64,000 bases of DNA from the NCBI GenBank assembly GCA_021325655.1, contig JAJPGT010000096.1, positions 1-64,000 of the forward strand, in the 5' to 3' direction. The position numbers and the translations under genes were made by a program. The notes beneath the pieces are model-generated. The model did no database searches. It had not been told where the DNA came from and saw only the letters and a list, made by a program, of their open reading frames with translations. The DNA is from Pseudomonadota bacterium. Lineage in GTDB: Bacteria > Chloroflexota > UBA6077 > JAJPGT01. Positions 44,495 to 52,524 of the stretch are shown here, piece by piece. How positions within the stretch are numbered: the first letter of the stretch is position 1; each line of letters begins with the position of its first letter.

Positions 44495-45844
44495 ATGATC
44501 CAGGGGAGCTGGCGGAGTCGTGTCCTGGGCGCCGTAGCGGCGTGTTTCGTCCTGGTCACGGGCGAAGGCGTGGCCGCGCGAGCCGAGGTCAGCCCAGCGG
44601 TACGCTACGTGCAGAGTACCGGCCACACCATCTCCGGCCCGTTCCTGCAGTTCCTCGACCTGATGGGCGACGACCTGCTGGGCAACCCGCTGAGCGAGCC
44701 GATGCCGCTGGACGGCACCACGGTGCAATGGTTCGAGCGGGGCCGGCTGGACCTCACCGACAACAACGGGGTGGCGCTAGCGCCGCTCGGCCGGCTGCTC
44801 GGCCCGAAGACAGCCGCTTTCCCCATGACGGTACCTCCTGCCCCGGGTAGCGCCGCGGAGAAGATCGCCGCCTTTTACCGCGAGCATGGCGGGGAGGCGC
44901 TGTTCGGGCGTGCGCTCGGCCCGGTCCAGGACAACCAGCAGTGGTACGAGCAGGCGCGGCTGGACTACGACCCGGCCACGGATACGGTTTCGCTCGGCCC
45001 GATCGGGAGCGAGGCGATGCAGTCCGCCGGCATCAGCCCGGAGGCGGCGCAGTTGCACTGGGTGGCGGCTGAGCGCGCGGCCGCGCTGCGGCGGGCGCCC
45101 CTGCCGCGGGCGCCCAGTAGCGTGCTAGTGGCTGGCGTCCCGATGGTGCAGACGAACCACCTGCCCGGCTGGGTGGAGCTGTGGGATCCGGCGCGCAACA
45201 CGCGGGGGTGGCTGCCCGAGCAGCTCGTCGGCCCGGTGAATCCCCCAGCCTGGCTGAAGAACGTCGTCGAGCTCAGCCCGGTCGACACGCGGGCGCGCGT
45301 GGTAGCCTGGAACTCCACCTGGCGCTACAACGCCCAGCTCACGCTCACCGCCCGCGTGGTGACGGCCGATGGCGCGGAGCTGTACGTCGACCAGAGCGGC
45401 GAGCTGGTTCCGGCCAAGATCCTGCGTGTGCCGCGCCCACCGGCCGCGTACCATCCGGGCCGCTGGATCGATGCCGACCTGCGCGAGCCGGTGCTGATCA
45501 CCGCGTACGAGAACGACCACCCTGTCTACACCGCGCTGGCGGTCAAGGGGACGCCCAACCACCCGACACAGCTCGGCACCTTCCAGATCTGGCGACGGGT
45601 TGCCAACGAGCGGATGCGCTCGGACACCATCGGCATTCCCCTTGGCTCGCCTGGCAGCTATGACATCACCGGGGTGCTATTCACCCAGTACTTCACCCAC
45701 GACGGCGCGGCGCTGCACTACAACTACTGGCGCTCCAACTGGGGTTACACCGGCTCGCACGGCTGCCTGGGGATGAACTATGACGACAGCAAGTTCTTCT
45801 GGGACTGGGCGACCATCGGGACCACCGTGGTGACCCGGGCGTAG
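44495..45844 (+). CDS. Secreted L,D-transpeptidase (YkuD family)
   Basis: A 449-residue protein with a signal peptide (VLGAVAACFVLVTGEGVAARA). A repeated domain of the kind VRYVQSTGHTISGPFLQFLD and FYREHGGEALFGRALG covers about 28-170, then an SH3-like segment. The C-terminal YkuD domain ends in HYNYWRSNWGYTGSHGCLGM, with the catalytic cysteine in SHGCLG. Such enzymes make 3-3 crosslinks in peptidoglycan or attach proteins to it, which implies a murein wall. GGAGGCGAG precedes the ATG; an intrinsic terminator follows the stop. A second enzyme of this class lies at 52.5-53.8 kb. Confidence 0.93.
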   Translation: MIQGSWRSRVLGAVAACFVLVTGEGVAARAEVSPAVRYVQSTGHTISGPFLQFLDLMGDDLLGNPLSEPMPLDGTTVQWFERGRLDLTDNNGVALAPLGRLLGPKTAAFPMTVPPAPGSAAEKIAAFYREHGGEALFGRALGPVQDNQQWYEQARLDYDPATDTVSLGPIGSEAMQSAGISPEAAQLHWVAAERAAALRRAPLPRAPSSVLVAGVPMVQTNHLPGWVELWDPARNTRGWLPEQLVGPVNPPAWLKNVVELSPVDTRARVVAWNSTWRYNAQLTLTARVVTADGAELYVDQSGELVPAKILRVPRPPAAYHPGRWIDADLREPVLITAYENDHPVYTALAVKGTPNHPTQLGTFQIWRRVANERMRSDTIGIPLGSPGSYDITGVLFTQYFTHDGAALHYNYWRSNWGYTGSHGCLGMNYDDSKFFWDWATIGTTVVTRA

Positions 45845-45872
45845 CCAGAAGACCGGTCCTTTTGTCCGGGCT

Positions 45873-45905
45873 CGGACCGACCAGCAGGTCGGTCCGCACT
45901 TTTTG
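45873..45905 (+). terminator. Intrinsic terminator
   Basis: A perfect 10-bp stem (CGGACCGACC with GGTCGGTCCG) and 4-base loop are followed by CACTTTTTG. It lies 28 bp after the transpeptidase stop and is the clearest terminator in the window. Confidence 0.85.
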
Positions 45906-45997
45906 CCGTTGCGGCACACTAGCGTCAGCGCGAAATTGGAATCCCTGGTCCACGTCGTGCGTTAAGACGACTGACGGACCTCACAGGACACAAGCTC

Positions 45998-46216
45998 ATG
46001 CGCACCACTACCGGCAAGCTCGATATCTTCTGGCGCGTCTGGGTGCTGCCTGGCGATGACGTCTGGAAGCTGGCCAGCGGGCCGGAGATCAAGCACAACC
46101 GCCAGGCTCGTAAGGTAACCCTCGACAGAGAACAGTACGCCCGCCTGCTGGAGGGCAGGCTGTCATTGAGCGAGCCCCTGGAGCACGACGCGCGCGTGCT
46201 CGAACCCGCTGCCTAA
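45998..46216 (+). CDS. Small basic protein of unknown function
   Basis: A 72-residue soluble protein with IFWRVWVLPGDDVWKLASGP and ARKVTLDREQYARLLEGRLS. AGGACA lies upstream of the ATG. It sits between the terminator and a pair of strong hairpins, so it is probably a separate short transcript. No family recognised; composition and codon use look genuine. Confidence 0.55.
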   Translation: MRTTTGKLDIFWRVWVLPGDDVWKLASGPEIKHNRQARKVTLDREQYARLLEGRLSLSEPLEHDARVLEPAA

Positions 46217-46289
46217 CCCGTCGCGGTCAGGGGCCGCGACGGGAGGAACATGCACGTGGAGACGCCCCGGGCAGTGGACGTCTCCACGT
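46217..46289 (+). terminator. Two consecutive GC-rich hairpins after the small gene
   Basis: The first hairpin has 10-bp perfect arms (46217-46226 with 46234-46243) and starts directly after the stop. The second has 11-bp perfect arms (46254-46264 with 46279-46289) and is followed by CGTTTAA. There is no long T run, so they may terminate weakly or stabilise the RNA end. Confidence 0.5.
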
Positions 46290-46423
46290 CGTTTAACTCG
46301 CCTCCCCGCCCGTGCATCGCCGCCCGCCTTTGAACCGCTTCCTCACACCCGGCGCGGGTGACAGGGCGCGCCAGTGGCCGCTAGAATCCAGCCGCGGCTG
46401 GAGCCATCCCGGCCGCTCGGGAT

Positions 46424-46744
46424 ATGCGCGAAACCGGCTCGCTGCGTCTGGCTGATCCCCCTGCGCCCGCCGCCCCGCGCGGGCAGGCCCTGCCCGCGCC
46501 TGCCGCCCCGGCCAGGCGCGCCCTGCACCGCGTGATCTACCTGCAGCTCGCGCTGCTCTGGCTGATCGTGCTGGTCGCCGCCTGGGGCCTGTACCTTGGC
46601 GACGTGGCCAGCCCGAGTGACAAGCACGACTGCGCCACCACCCGGCTGGAGGAGCGCGTCCGCGCCCTGCAGAAGAAAGGCTACCAGATCGTCTCCGACG
46701 AGACCGGCGACGACGGCGAGCGGCTCATTACGCTGTGCCATTAG
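46424..46744 (+). CDS. Small single-pass membrane protein
   Basis: A 106-residue product with a Pro/Ala-rich N-terminus, one membrane helix (about 39-58, YLQLALLWLIVLVAAWGLYL) and an outside or inside charged tail (DKHDCATTRLEERVRALQKK, ITLCH). Two cysteines in the tail could pair. No family recognised. It converges with the DUF5010-like gene. Confidence 0.6.
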   Translation: MRETGSLRLADPPAPAAPRGQALPAPAAPARRALHRVIYLQLALLWLIVLVAAWGLYLGDVASPSDKHDCATTRLEERVRALQKKGYQIVSDETGDDGERLITLCH

Positions 46745-46779
46745 CGCGGGGTGGGCAGCCGGCTGCACCGCGATGCCGG

Positions 46780-47931
46780 TTATGAGGTCAGCCCGGCCTT
46801 GAACCTGTCCGCGTACTGACGCGTCAGGTCGATGTACTGCCGGCCGAACTCCACCGTTTCCAGAATGCCGCTTCCCTCGCCCAGCTCGTTCCAGGTCTCG
46901 ACCGCCAGGATCTGCCGACCGCTGGCTAGCGCCTGGCGGAGCTGCTGCTCGTAGTACCGTCCCCCCTGCCGGTCGGTAAAGATGCCGTTGGGGCGCCCGA
47001 ACTGAACGTTGGAGAAACCGGGGCCGACCTCCGCCACGGTGAAGCGCGGGTCCGGGTTGAAGCCGAACGGCGCCGCACCCCAGGCGTACAGCCCCTCTGT
47101 ATGCAGCAGCGCGTCGGTGCCGGTGTTCTTAGCCCGCTCCCACTGCGACTCGCGGACGATGTACGGCGCCAGACCGCCGAAGTCCTGCGGGAAGTGCTGG
47201 TAGACGTAGTCGAACGACGACTGGTCGAACGCTGCCACGTGCTGCGCATCGTACAGCCAGATCAACGGCCGATTGCCGAGCGCCGCCCAATGGCGGGGCG
47301 GGATCTTCGAGAAGTAGTCACGGATGGTGGTGTAGAAGACCTGCTTGCCCCGCTCGGTCGTCAGGTCCTCGTCATTCAGGATGGTAGTGTCAAGGAATAG
47401 ACCGATCTTGAGCGGAGTGCCCCGGTCCGCTAGCCGGTCCAGCGCCGCGACCATCGGGACTAGCCCCTCCGTGGCGAAGGAGTTCTTCTCCGGGGCGGGT
47501 GGAACCGGCCGGTCGTACTGGCCGGGCTCGCCCCAGTAGTCCGGCAGCACCACGTCGATTCCCGCATCCAGCATGTCGCGGAACTGCTGCTCATACCAGT
47601 CGGGATCGCGGAAGCTGATCGTGTCCAGGTCCGGCGGGTGGAAGGGGTAGGGATCGAAGCCGCGCTGCTCGCGGCGGGCCCGCAGCCACTGCGCATCGAA
47701 CCAGTAAAAGAAGTAGGTCGCGACGATGCGCTGGTCGGGGGCGAAGCTCTGCAGGCTGAAGTCCTGCCAGAACGGAGCGCGGTAAGGGCCGGGAGAGGAC
47801 CAGGACAGGTAGTCCGGGAGGTCCTCGTCGGCGCGTGCCCGCGGCGCACCGGCCGGGATAATCAGCGCCGCGAGCAGGAGCAGTGTCCACCACAGCCGAG
47901 GGAGTATTCCGCCGTGTCGTCGTGCCGCCAT
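46780..47931 (-). CDS. Secreted DUF5010-like / glycosidase-fold protein
   Basis: This 383-residue protein has a signal peptide (LWWTLLLLAALIIPAGAPRA). The mature part has IVATYFFYWFDAQWLRARRE, FRDMLDAGIDVVLPDYWGEP, PLKIGLFLDTTIL, NRPLIWLYDAQHVAAFD and ends ILAVETWNELGEGSGILETV. The plan (YFFYWFD near the start, E-WNE-GEG near the end) fits DUF5010 and related GH99-like TIM barrels. It is distantly comparable to the secreted protein at 34.7-35.6 kb (WNEWLEG end). Substrate unknown. The start could also be GTG 47940. Confidence 0.78.
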   Translation of the reverse strand: MAARRHGGILPRLWWTLLLLAALIIPAGAPRARADEDLPDYLSWSSPGPYRAPFWQDFSLQSFAPDQRIVATYFFYWFDAQWLRARREQRGFDPYPFHPPDLDTISFRDPDWYEQQFRDMLDAGIDVVLPDYWGEPGQYDRPVPPAPEKNSFATEGLVPMVAALDRLADRGTPLKIGLFLDTTILNDEDLTTERGKQVFYTTIRDYFSKIPPRHWAALGNRPLIWLYDAQHVAAFDQSSFDYVYQHFPQDFGGLAPYIVRESQWERAKNTGTDALLHTEGLYAWGAAPFGFNPDPRFTVAEVGPGFSNVQFGRPNGIFTDRQGGRYYEQQLRQALASGRQILAVETWNELGEGSGILETVEFGRQYIDLTRQYADRFKAGLTS

Positions 47932-48316
47932 GACCCCCACGCTCTCCGATCAGATCGCGAGAGGGAGTGTACGGCAGGCGACGAGCGCGCCGTCGGTTTC
48001 GGGACCAGCCGCGGCTGGTCCCGACGGCTACCAGCGCCCCTCCAAGGCAAGCGAGCGGTACGGGACGTGCAACCGCCTGGAGCAGATACGCCTTGTAGCG
48101 CACAAGACGCTGCACAGGCAGGGAAAGGGGAGGCAGACGAATCCCTGGGGCTGGATCATTGTCGCCATCGCCATGCACCTGCCGGCGGTGTACCCGAGTT
48201 AATACTCCTGGCTTGCGGCCGCGGTGAACTGGACATCCGCCTCGCTCACGGGATGCCAGACGGCGTGCGGATGATATCCCCGAATGCGCTCAGCCAGGCT
48301 TGCCCGTACCTGTCGG
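47932..48316. other. Intergenic region containing a 24-bp perfect palindrome
   Basis: No convincing gene lies in these 385 bp. At 48000-48023 a perfect palindrome occurs (CGGGACCAGCC, GC, mirrored). It is about 70 bp upstream of the DUF5010-like gene and about 290 bp after the small PRC-like gene, both on the minus strand. It could be an operator or hairpin. Confidence 0.5.
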
Positions 48317-48721
48317 CTACGCCTGTGTCGACTCGGCCCCGCTGTCCGGGATGCTGCGAACGTTGACGAAGTCCGGCAGGACGTCCCATTGCATTGCCGG
48401 CACCGCCTCGGCGGTGATCGCCAGGACCGCAGCACCCTCGCGCACCTCGGCGAACGCCCCGACCGGGACGTACAGGTCCCCACCCGCGGACCGCGCCACT
48501 CGCACGTAGTCAGAGCCCTCGCCCGGCATCGCCTCGCTGTAGGCATACTGCGCCGGATCGGCGGATCGGGCGCCCTCCATGGGAATCGCGCCGACCGCGC
48601 CCCAGGCCTCGCCAGTGCCGACGCCGAGGTAGACCTCCGCGATCTCCCCAACCTGCGGCCCGTCCGATCCACGCACGGCAAGGCCGGGCCGCAGCCGGCG
48701 AGCCAGGCTGCCACCAGTCAT
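48317..48721 (-). CDS. Small protein, PRC-barrel/DUF2171-like
   Basis: A 134-residue soluble protein. The start LRPGLAVRGSDGPQVGEIAE and the second part DYVRVARSAGGDLYVPVGAF resemble the two halves of PRC-barrel or DUF2171 proteins, which set up a small beta barrel. The C-terminal 30 residues (WDVLPDFVNVRSIPD) are not recognised. GGAGGTGAGG precedes the ATG. It may be co-transcribed with the radical SAM gene 53 bp upstream. Confidence 0.6.
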   Translation of the reverse strand: MTGGSLARRLRPGLAVRGSDGPQVGEIAEVYLGVGTGEAWGAVGAIPMEGARSADPAQYAYSEAMPGEGSDYVRVARSAGGDLYVPVGAFAEVREGAAVLAITAEAVPAMQWDVLPDFVNVRSIPDSGAESTQA

Positions 48722-48774
48722 CGCGCCTCACCTCCGTGCCGCTCCCTGGGGCAACCAGCGTGCCAGGCCACGGC

Positions 48775-49662
48775 CTACTCAGGCAGTGCCAGTTGCTGCC
48801 CCGGGCGCGGTCCAGCGGGGCGGGGCGGCGGCGCGGCCAGACCCGCTAGCACTTTCGCCACGGTGACCCGCTCGCGCAGGCGCTGGCGGTACTCGGCGGG
48901 CGCCTCGCTGCCCTGGGCGTAGCCCCGGCGGTAGGCGGCCACCAGGTGCGGGAACTCGGCCTGGAGCCTGGCCAGGAAATAGGGCTTGACACTTCCCTGC
49001 AGCCGCAGCGGCATCACGTGCACCGCCCGAGCGCCGGCCTGGGCGCAGGCGCGGAACAGCTCGCGCAGGGCCTGCTCGCCATCGGTCAGTCCCGGCAGCA
49101 CCGGGGCGATGAAGACGCTGCACGCCACGCCCGCGGCCGCCAGGCGCTCCACTGCCGCCAGCCGCCTGGCCGGCGCGGGCGCGCCGGGCTCTAGCCGCCA
49201 GGCCAGCGCGCTGTCCAGAGTGATGACCGAGATATGCACCTCCACCAGGCTGTCCAGGTCCCGCAACACGTCCAGGTCGCGGACGATCAGCGTCCCTTTG
49301 GTGGTGATCCCGACCGGGCTGGCGTAATCGCGGAACGCCTCCAGGCAGGCGCGGGTCAGCCGGTAGCGCCCTTCCGCCGGCTGGTAGGGATCCGTGGCCG
49401 TCCCCAGCGCCACCGACTCCCGCCGCCAGCTCCGCCGCCCCAGCTCGCGACGCAGCACCTGGGCGACGTTGGTCTTGACGAACAGCACGCGGTCAAAGTC
49501 CCCCGCGGTCAATCCGTGCCACTCATGGTAGCGCCGGGCGTAGCAGTAGCCGCAGCCGTGCCTGCAGCCGCCATAGGGGTTGAGCGACCAGCGGAACGGC
49601 ATGCCCTGCACCCGATTGAGCGCGGACTGACAGAGCGTCTCGACGTAGCGTGGCGGAGCCAT
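48775..49662 (-). CDS. SPL-family radical SAM protein (Rv2578c-like)
   Basis: A 295-residue iron-sulphur enzyme with the radical SAM cluster C33-xxx-C37-xx-C40 in NPYGGCRHGCGYCYARRYHE. It continues with VALGTATDPYQPAEGRYRLT, VGITTKGTLIVRDLDVL, EVHISVITLD and CSVFIAPVLPGLTDGEQAL. These define the group related to spore photoproduct lyase that is annotated as Rv2578c-like. Spore photoproduct lyase repairs UV-linked thymines; members of this group have unproven roles. The promoter (next entry) contains an SOS-type box, which supports a DNA-damage link. The ATG has no ordinary upstream leader. Confidence 0.88.
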   Translation of the reverse strand: MAPPRYVETLCQSALNRVQGMPFRWSLNPYGGCRHGCGYCYARRYHEWHGLTAGDFDRVLFVKTNVAQVLRRELGRRSWRRESVALGTATDPYQPAEGRYRLTRACLEAFRDYASPVGITTKGTLIVRDLDVLRDLDSLVEVHISVITLDSALAWRLEPGAPAPARRLAAVERLAAAGVACSVFIAPVLPGLTDGEQALRELFRACAQAGARAVHVMPLRLQGSVKPYFLARLQAEFPHLVAAYRRGYAQGSEAPAEYRQRLRERVTVAKVLAGLAAPPPRPAGPRPGQQLALPE

Positions 49663-49668
49663 GACCTC

Positions 49669-49697
49669 AGGATAGAACGTTTGTTCTATTCTGTCAA
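49669..49697 (-). promoter_or_regulatory. Leaderless promoter with GAAC-N4-GTTC operator in the spacer
   Basis: On the minus strand TTGACA (49692-49697) and TATCCT (49669-49674) are separated by exactly 17 bp. GAAC-GTTT-GTTC fills 49675-49686, and the dyad extends to ATAGAAC/GTTCTAT (49672-49689). GAAC-N4-GTTC is the LexA box of Gram-positive-type bacteria. The -10 ends six bases before the ATG at 49662, so transcription should begin at or next to the start codon. Confidence 0.7.
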
Positions 49698-50109
49698 CGG
49701 GGGCGGGCTGGGCGAGTACACTGAGCCACGGCCGGAAGGCTGGCTGCTTGCAGGCCCGATCCGTTCGGGACACCATACGTGTTCGGAGTACCCGGGCCTC
49801 GTTCTGGCGCAGTGTGGACCGGGTCGCCTGGGGCCGCGGCACCACCTGGGCCGCTCCGCTCGGAGTCGCGGTCCGAGGTGAATGCGGTGGTGGCCGCGTC
49901 ATCACGTCATCAGCCGCGCGCGGGCGACACATCCGGCATGCTTGGGAGAGTGGCCGCCCTGGCATCACGCTTGCTGGGGGGTGCGGTGCCCTTTCCGCTG
50001 CCGGGCGAGCCCGCGGATCCACTGAGCTGGTTGGAGGCCGACAGTACGCCATGAGCATCCGGCTGCGGCTCTGGCTACGCGCCTGGCGTGGCCCTAGGCG
50101 CATGGGGCG
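49698..50109. other. Region upstream of the membrane histidine kinase, no certain gene
   Basis: About 410 bp. Two very short frames at the right end (ATG 49938 to stop 50054, and ATG 50051 to stop 50113) overlap each other and the kinase start by ATGA quartets. Neither has a good ribosome-binding site or recognisable sequence, so I do not call them genes. The promoter of the kinase should lie here. Confidence 0.4.
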
Positions 50110-51987
50110 ATGAGCACGGACTCGCTCATCCAGCTCCTCACACAGGCGCTGTTTGTCCTTGTCTTCATCGTCTCCGCCGCCAGGCTGATTCGGCGGCCGC
50201 GGCGGGTCGACGGGGACATCGCCCTCTTCTTCGGCGCCGCTGCCGTGCTGATCGCCGAGCAAGAGCTCACCGCGGTGCTCCATGTGGTCCCCGGCGCGCT
50301 GGTGAACGCCGCCAGCAGCTCGCTGATCATGGCGCTGCCCTACCTGCTACTGCGGCTGGTGGACGACTTCTTCGATGTTCCGACGCTGTTGCTGCGCGGG
50401 GCGGAGGTTGGACTGGCGCTAGCCGTCGTCGGGCTCTTCCTGGTGGGTCAGCCGCTCCCGCTCGCGCTGACGCTGCTGTACGTGTTGTACTTCGTCGGAC
50501 TCCAGCTCTACGTCGCCGCGACCTTCGCGCGGGAGTCGCGCCGCTCCAGTGGTGTCATCCGCCGGCGGATGCACGCCGCTGCGGCCGGCTCGCTCTGCCT
50601 CGGACTGGCGATCCTGATGGCTGGCGTCCAGGCAGCGCTCCCCGGATTGGCCGACCTGTGGACGCTGCTCTCGCACCTGTTCGCGCTCGGCTCTGGGCTC
50701 GGCTACGTGCTCGCCTTTGCCCCGCCGCCGACGCTGCGGCGCGCCTGGCGCGAGCCGGCGCTGCGCGCTTTCCTGGCGCGCGCAGCACGGCTGCCCCGGC
50801 TCCCGAGCATGAGCGCGATCGTGGCGGAGCTGGAACGCAGCGCCGCGGAGTCGCTCGGGGCGCCGCACGCGGTTATCGGCCTCTGGGATCCGACAGCGCG
50901 GGCGCTGCGCTACACCTCCGGGGAGCATACGGTGCAGACCGCTGGCGACCAGATGATCGGCGGCCGCGCGTTCACCACTCAGCGGCCGATCTTCGCTGCC
51001 GACGCCGAGCGCGAGGATCCGTCGCACGCGGAGGTCTATCGCCAGGCGGGCGCCCGGGCGGTGCTGGCCGCTCCGATCACCGCGGGCGAGCGGCGCCTGG
51101 GGGTACTGGTGGTCTACGCCCCCCGGGCGCCGATCTTCGCGGACGACGACCTGGAGCTCGTCCAGTTCCTGGCCAACCAGGCAGCAGTCATCCTGGAAAG
51201 TCGGATGCTCATGGATCAGGCGGCGCGCATTCGTGCCCGCGAGGAGGCCAGCCGGCTCAAGGAGGACTTCCTGTCGTCTGCGGCGCACGAGCTCCAGACG
51301 CCGCTGACCACGCTGCTGGCCCAGGCGCAGCTCCTGCGCCGGCGTGCCGAGCGGCAGCCGCGGGCGCCGGCCGACCGGGAAGGGCTGGAGCGTATCGTCC
51401 GCGAAACGAAGCGCCTGGCAGAGCTGGTGCTGGACCTGCTCGACACCCTGCGCGGCGATCAGGCGACGTTGCTCGGCCCCCGCGAAAGCGTGGACCTGGT
51501 CGAGCTCGCCCGCGAGGCGTGCGAGCGGCACAACACCCCCCGCCATCCCTGCAACCTCACTGCGGCGGAGCCAGTTGTCGGGGTGTACGACCGCCGGCGT
51601 CTTCGCCAGGCGCTGGATCGGTTGCTGGACAACGCGGTGAAGTTCAGCCCCGAGGGCGGGGAGGTGTCCCTCCACGTCTGGCGGGAGGGCGACCAGGCAC
51701 GGCTCAGCATCAGCGACCGCGGGATCGGCATCCCTGAAGCCGACCTGCCGCACCTGTTCGACCGCTATCACCGCGGCGAGAACGTCGACGACCGCCGCTT
51801 CGCCGGGATCGGGCTGGGGCTGCTGATCTCCCGCCTGATCGTCGAGCAGCACGGCGGGCGCATCTGGGCGACGAGCGCGCTGGGCGTGGGTAGCACCTTC
51901 CACATCGCGCTTCCGCTCCAGCCAGCCACCGATGAGCGCGACTCGGATGGAGCCGACCAGGAGCCGGTGGGCAGCCCCTCAGCCTGA
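50110..51987 (+). CDS. Membrane sensor histidine kinase with GAF domain
   Basis: A 625-residue protein with six or seven N-terminal hydrophobic helices (about 7-210, beginning LLTQALFVLVFIVSAARL). A GAF domain follows (about 240-375, PHAVIGLWDPTARALRYTSG and VLAAPITAGERRLGVLVVYA). The kinase core has H-box FLSSAAHELQTPLTTLLAQA, N-box LDRLLDNAVKFSPEGG, G1 ISDRGIGIPEADLPHLFDRY and G2 GIGLGLLISRLIVEQHGG. No response regulator is adjacent, so it is an orphan. Its end overlaps the convergent flavoprotein gene by 9 bp. Confidence 0.93.
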   Translation: MSTDSLIQLLTQALFVLVFIVSAARLIRRPRRVDGDIALFFGAAAVLIAEQELTAVLHVVPGALVNAASSSLIMALPYLLLRLVDDFFDVPTLLLRGAEVGLALAVVGLFLVGQPLPLALTLLYVLYFVGLQLYVAATFARESRRSSGVIRRRMHAAAAGSLCLGLAILMAGVQAALPGLADLWTLLSHLFALGSGLGYVLAFAPPPTLRRAWREPALRAFLARAARLPRLPSMSAIVAELERSAAESLGAPHAVIGLWDPTARALRYTSGEHTVQTAGDQMIGGRAFTTQRPIFAADAEREDPSHAEVYRQAGARAVLAAPITAGERRLGVLVVYAPRAPIFADDDLELVQFLANQAAVILESRMLMDQAARIRAREEASRLKEDFLSSAAHELQTPLTTLLAQAQLLRRRAERQPRAPADREGLERIVRETKRLAELVLDLLDTLRGDQATLLGPRESVDLVELAREACERHNTPRHPCNLTAAEPVVGVYDRRRLRQALDRLLDNAVKFSPEGGEVSLHVWREGDQARLSISDRGIGIPEADLPHLFDRYHRGENVDDRRFAGIGLGLLISRLIVEQHGGRIWATSALGVGSTFHIALPLQPATDERDSDGADQEPVGSPSA

Positions 51988-52515
51988 CTGCGCCCCGCCG
52001 GGCGGCCCGTCCGCCAGAGCGCGGTCAACCGCGGCGAGGATGGCCGCGGTGGGAGCGAGCGCCAGCCGGTCGCCCTCGGGCACGGGCTCCAGCACCTGGC
52101 AGCCCCAGCTCCGCAGCGCGGTGGCCGACGCCCGCGCCCGCGGATGCGCCCAGAGCGGCTGGTTCAGCCCGAGCGCGACGACGACCGGCGTCTGCCGCCC
52201 GATCGCCTCGGCGACGATCGAGAGCGCCAGGTTGTCGGCGATGCCAAGGGCGAGCTTGTTCAGGCTATTGAAGGTGCACGGGGCGACGAGCACCAGCCCG
52301 GGCGGCGGCGAGGGACGGATCGCCGCGTCGAAGTAGCTCTCCACGAGACGCAGCCCGGGAACGCGGACCAGGTCCCAGCCGCTGATCACCCGGGCGGCAT
52401 GGGGCGTCGGCACGGCGAGCACCGTGGCGAACCGCTCCAGCAGCCCGCTGGCCAGCTCCGGGGCGCGGGTCGCGCTCGAGGCACCACAGACCACCAGGTA
52501 GGCGGTGGTCAACAC
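51979..52515 (-). CDS. Flavoprotein (HFCD/Dfp-like)
   Basis: This 178-residue protein resembles the flavin-containing cysteine decarboxylase fold: TTAYLVVCGASSATRAPEL, then the signature LVAPCTFNSLNKLALGIADN, then QTPVVVALGLNQPLWAHP. The family includes phosphopantothenoylcysteine decarboxylase and prenyl-FMN transferases. Without a CoaB domain or partner here the substrate is unknown. It starts at GTG 52515 (TTG 52512 alternative), 9 bp after the transpeptidase stop on the same strand. Confidence 0.85.
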   Translation of the reverse strand: MLTTAYLVVCGASSATRAPELASGLLERFATVLAVPTPHAARVISGWDLVRVPGLRLVESYFDAAIRPSPPPGLVLVAPCTFNSLNKLALGIADNLALSIVAEAIGRQTPVVVALGLNQPLWAHPRARASATALRSWGCQVLEPVPEGDRLALAPTAAILAAVDRALADGPPGGAQSG

Positions 52516-52524
52516 GCCCGATAC

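Noticed and set aside
46250..46333. Short frame (27 codons) after GGGAGGAAC
   Set aside because: The ribosome-binding site is good, but the frame lies within the second hairpin of a terminator-like structure and has no recognisable protein features.
49748..50113. 121-codon frame before the histidine kinase
   Set aside because: It is Arg/Gly rich, lacks a ribosome-binding site and has no family resemblance; it looks like a GC-driven open frame.
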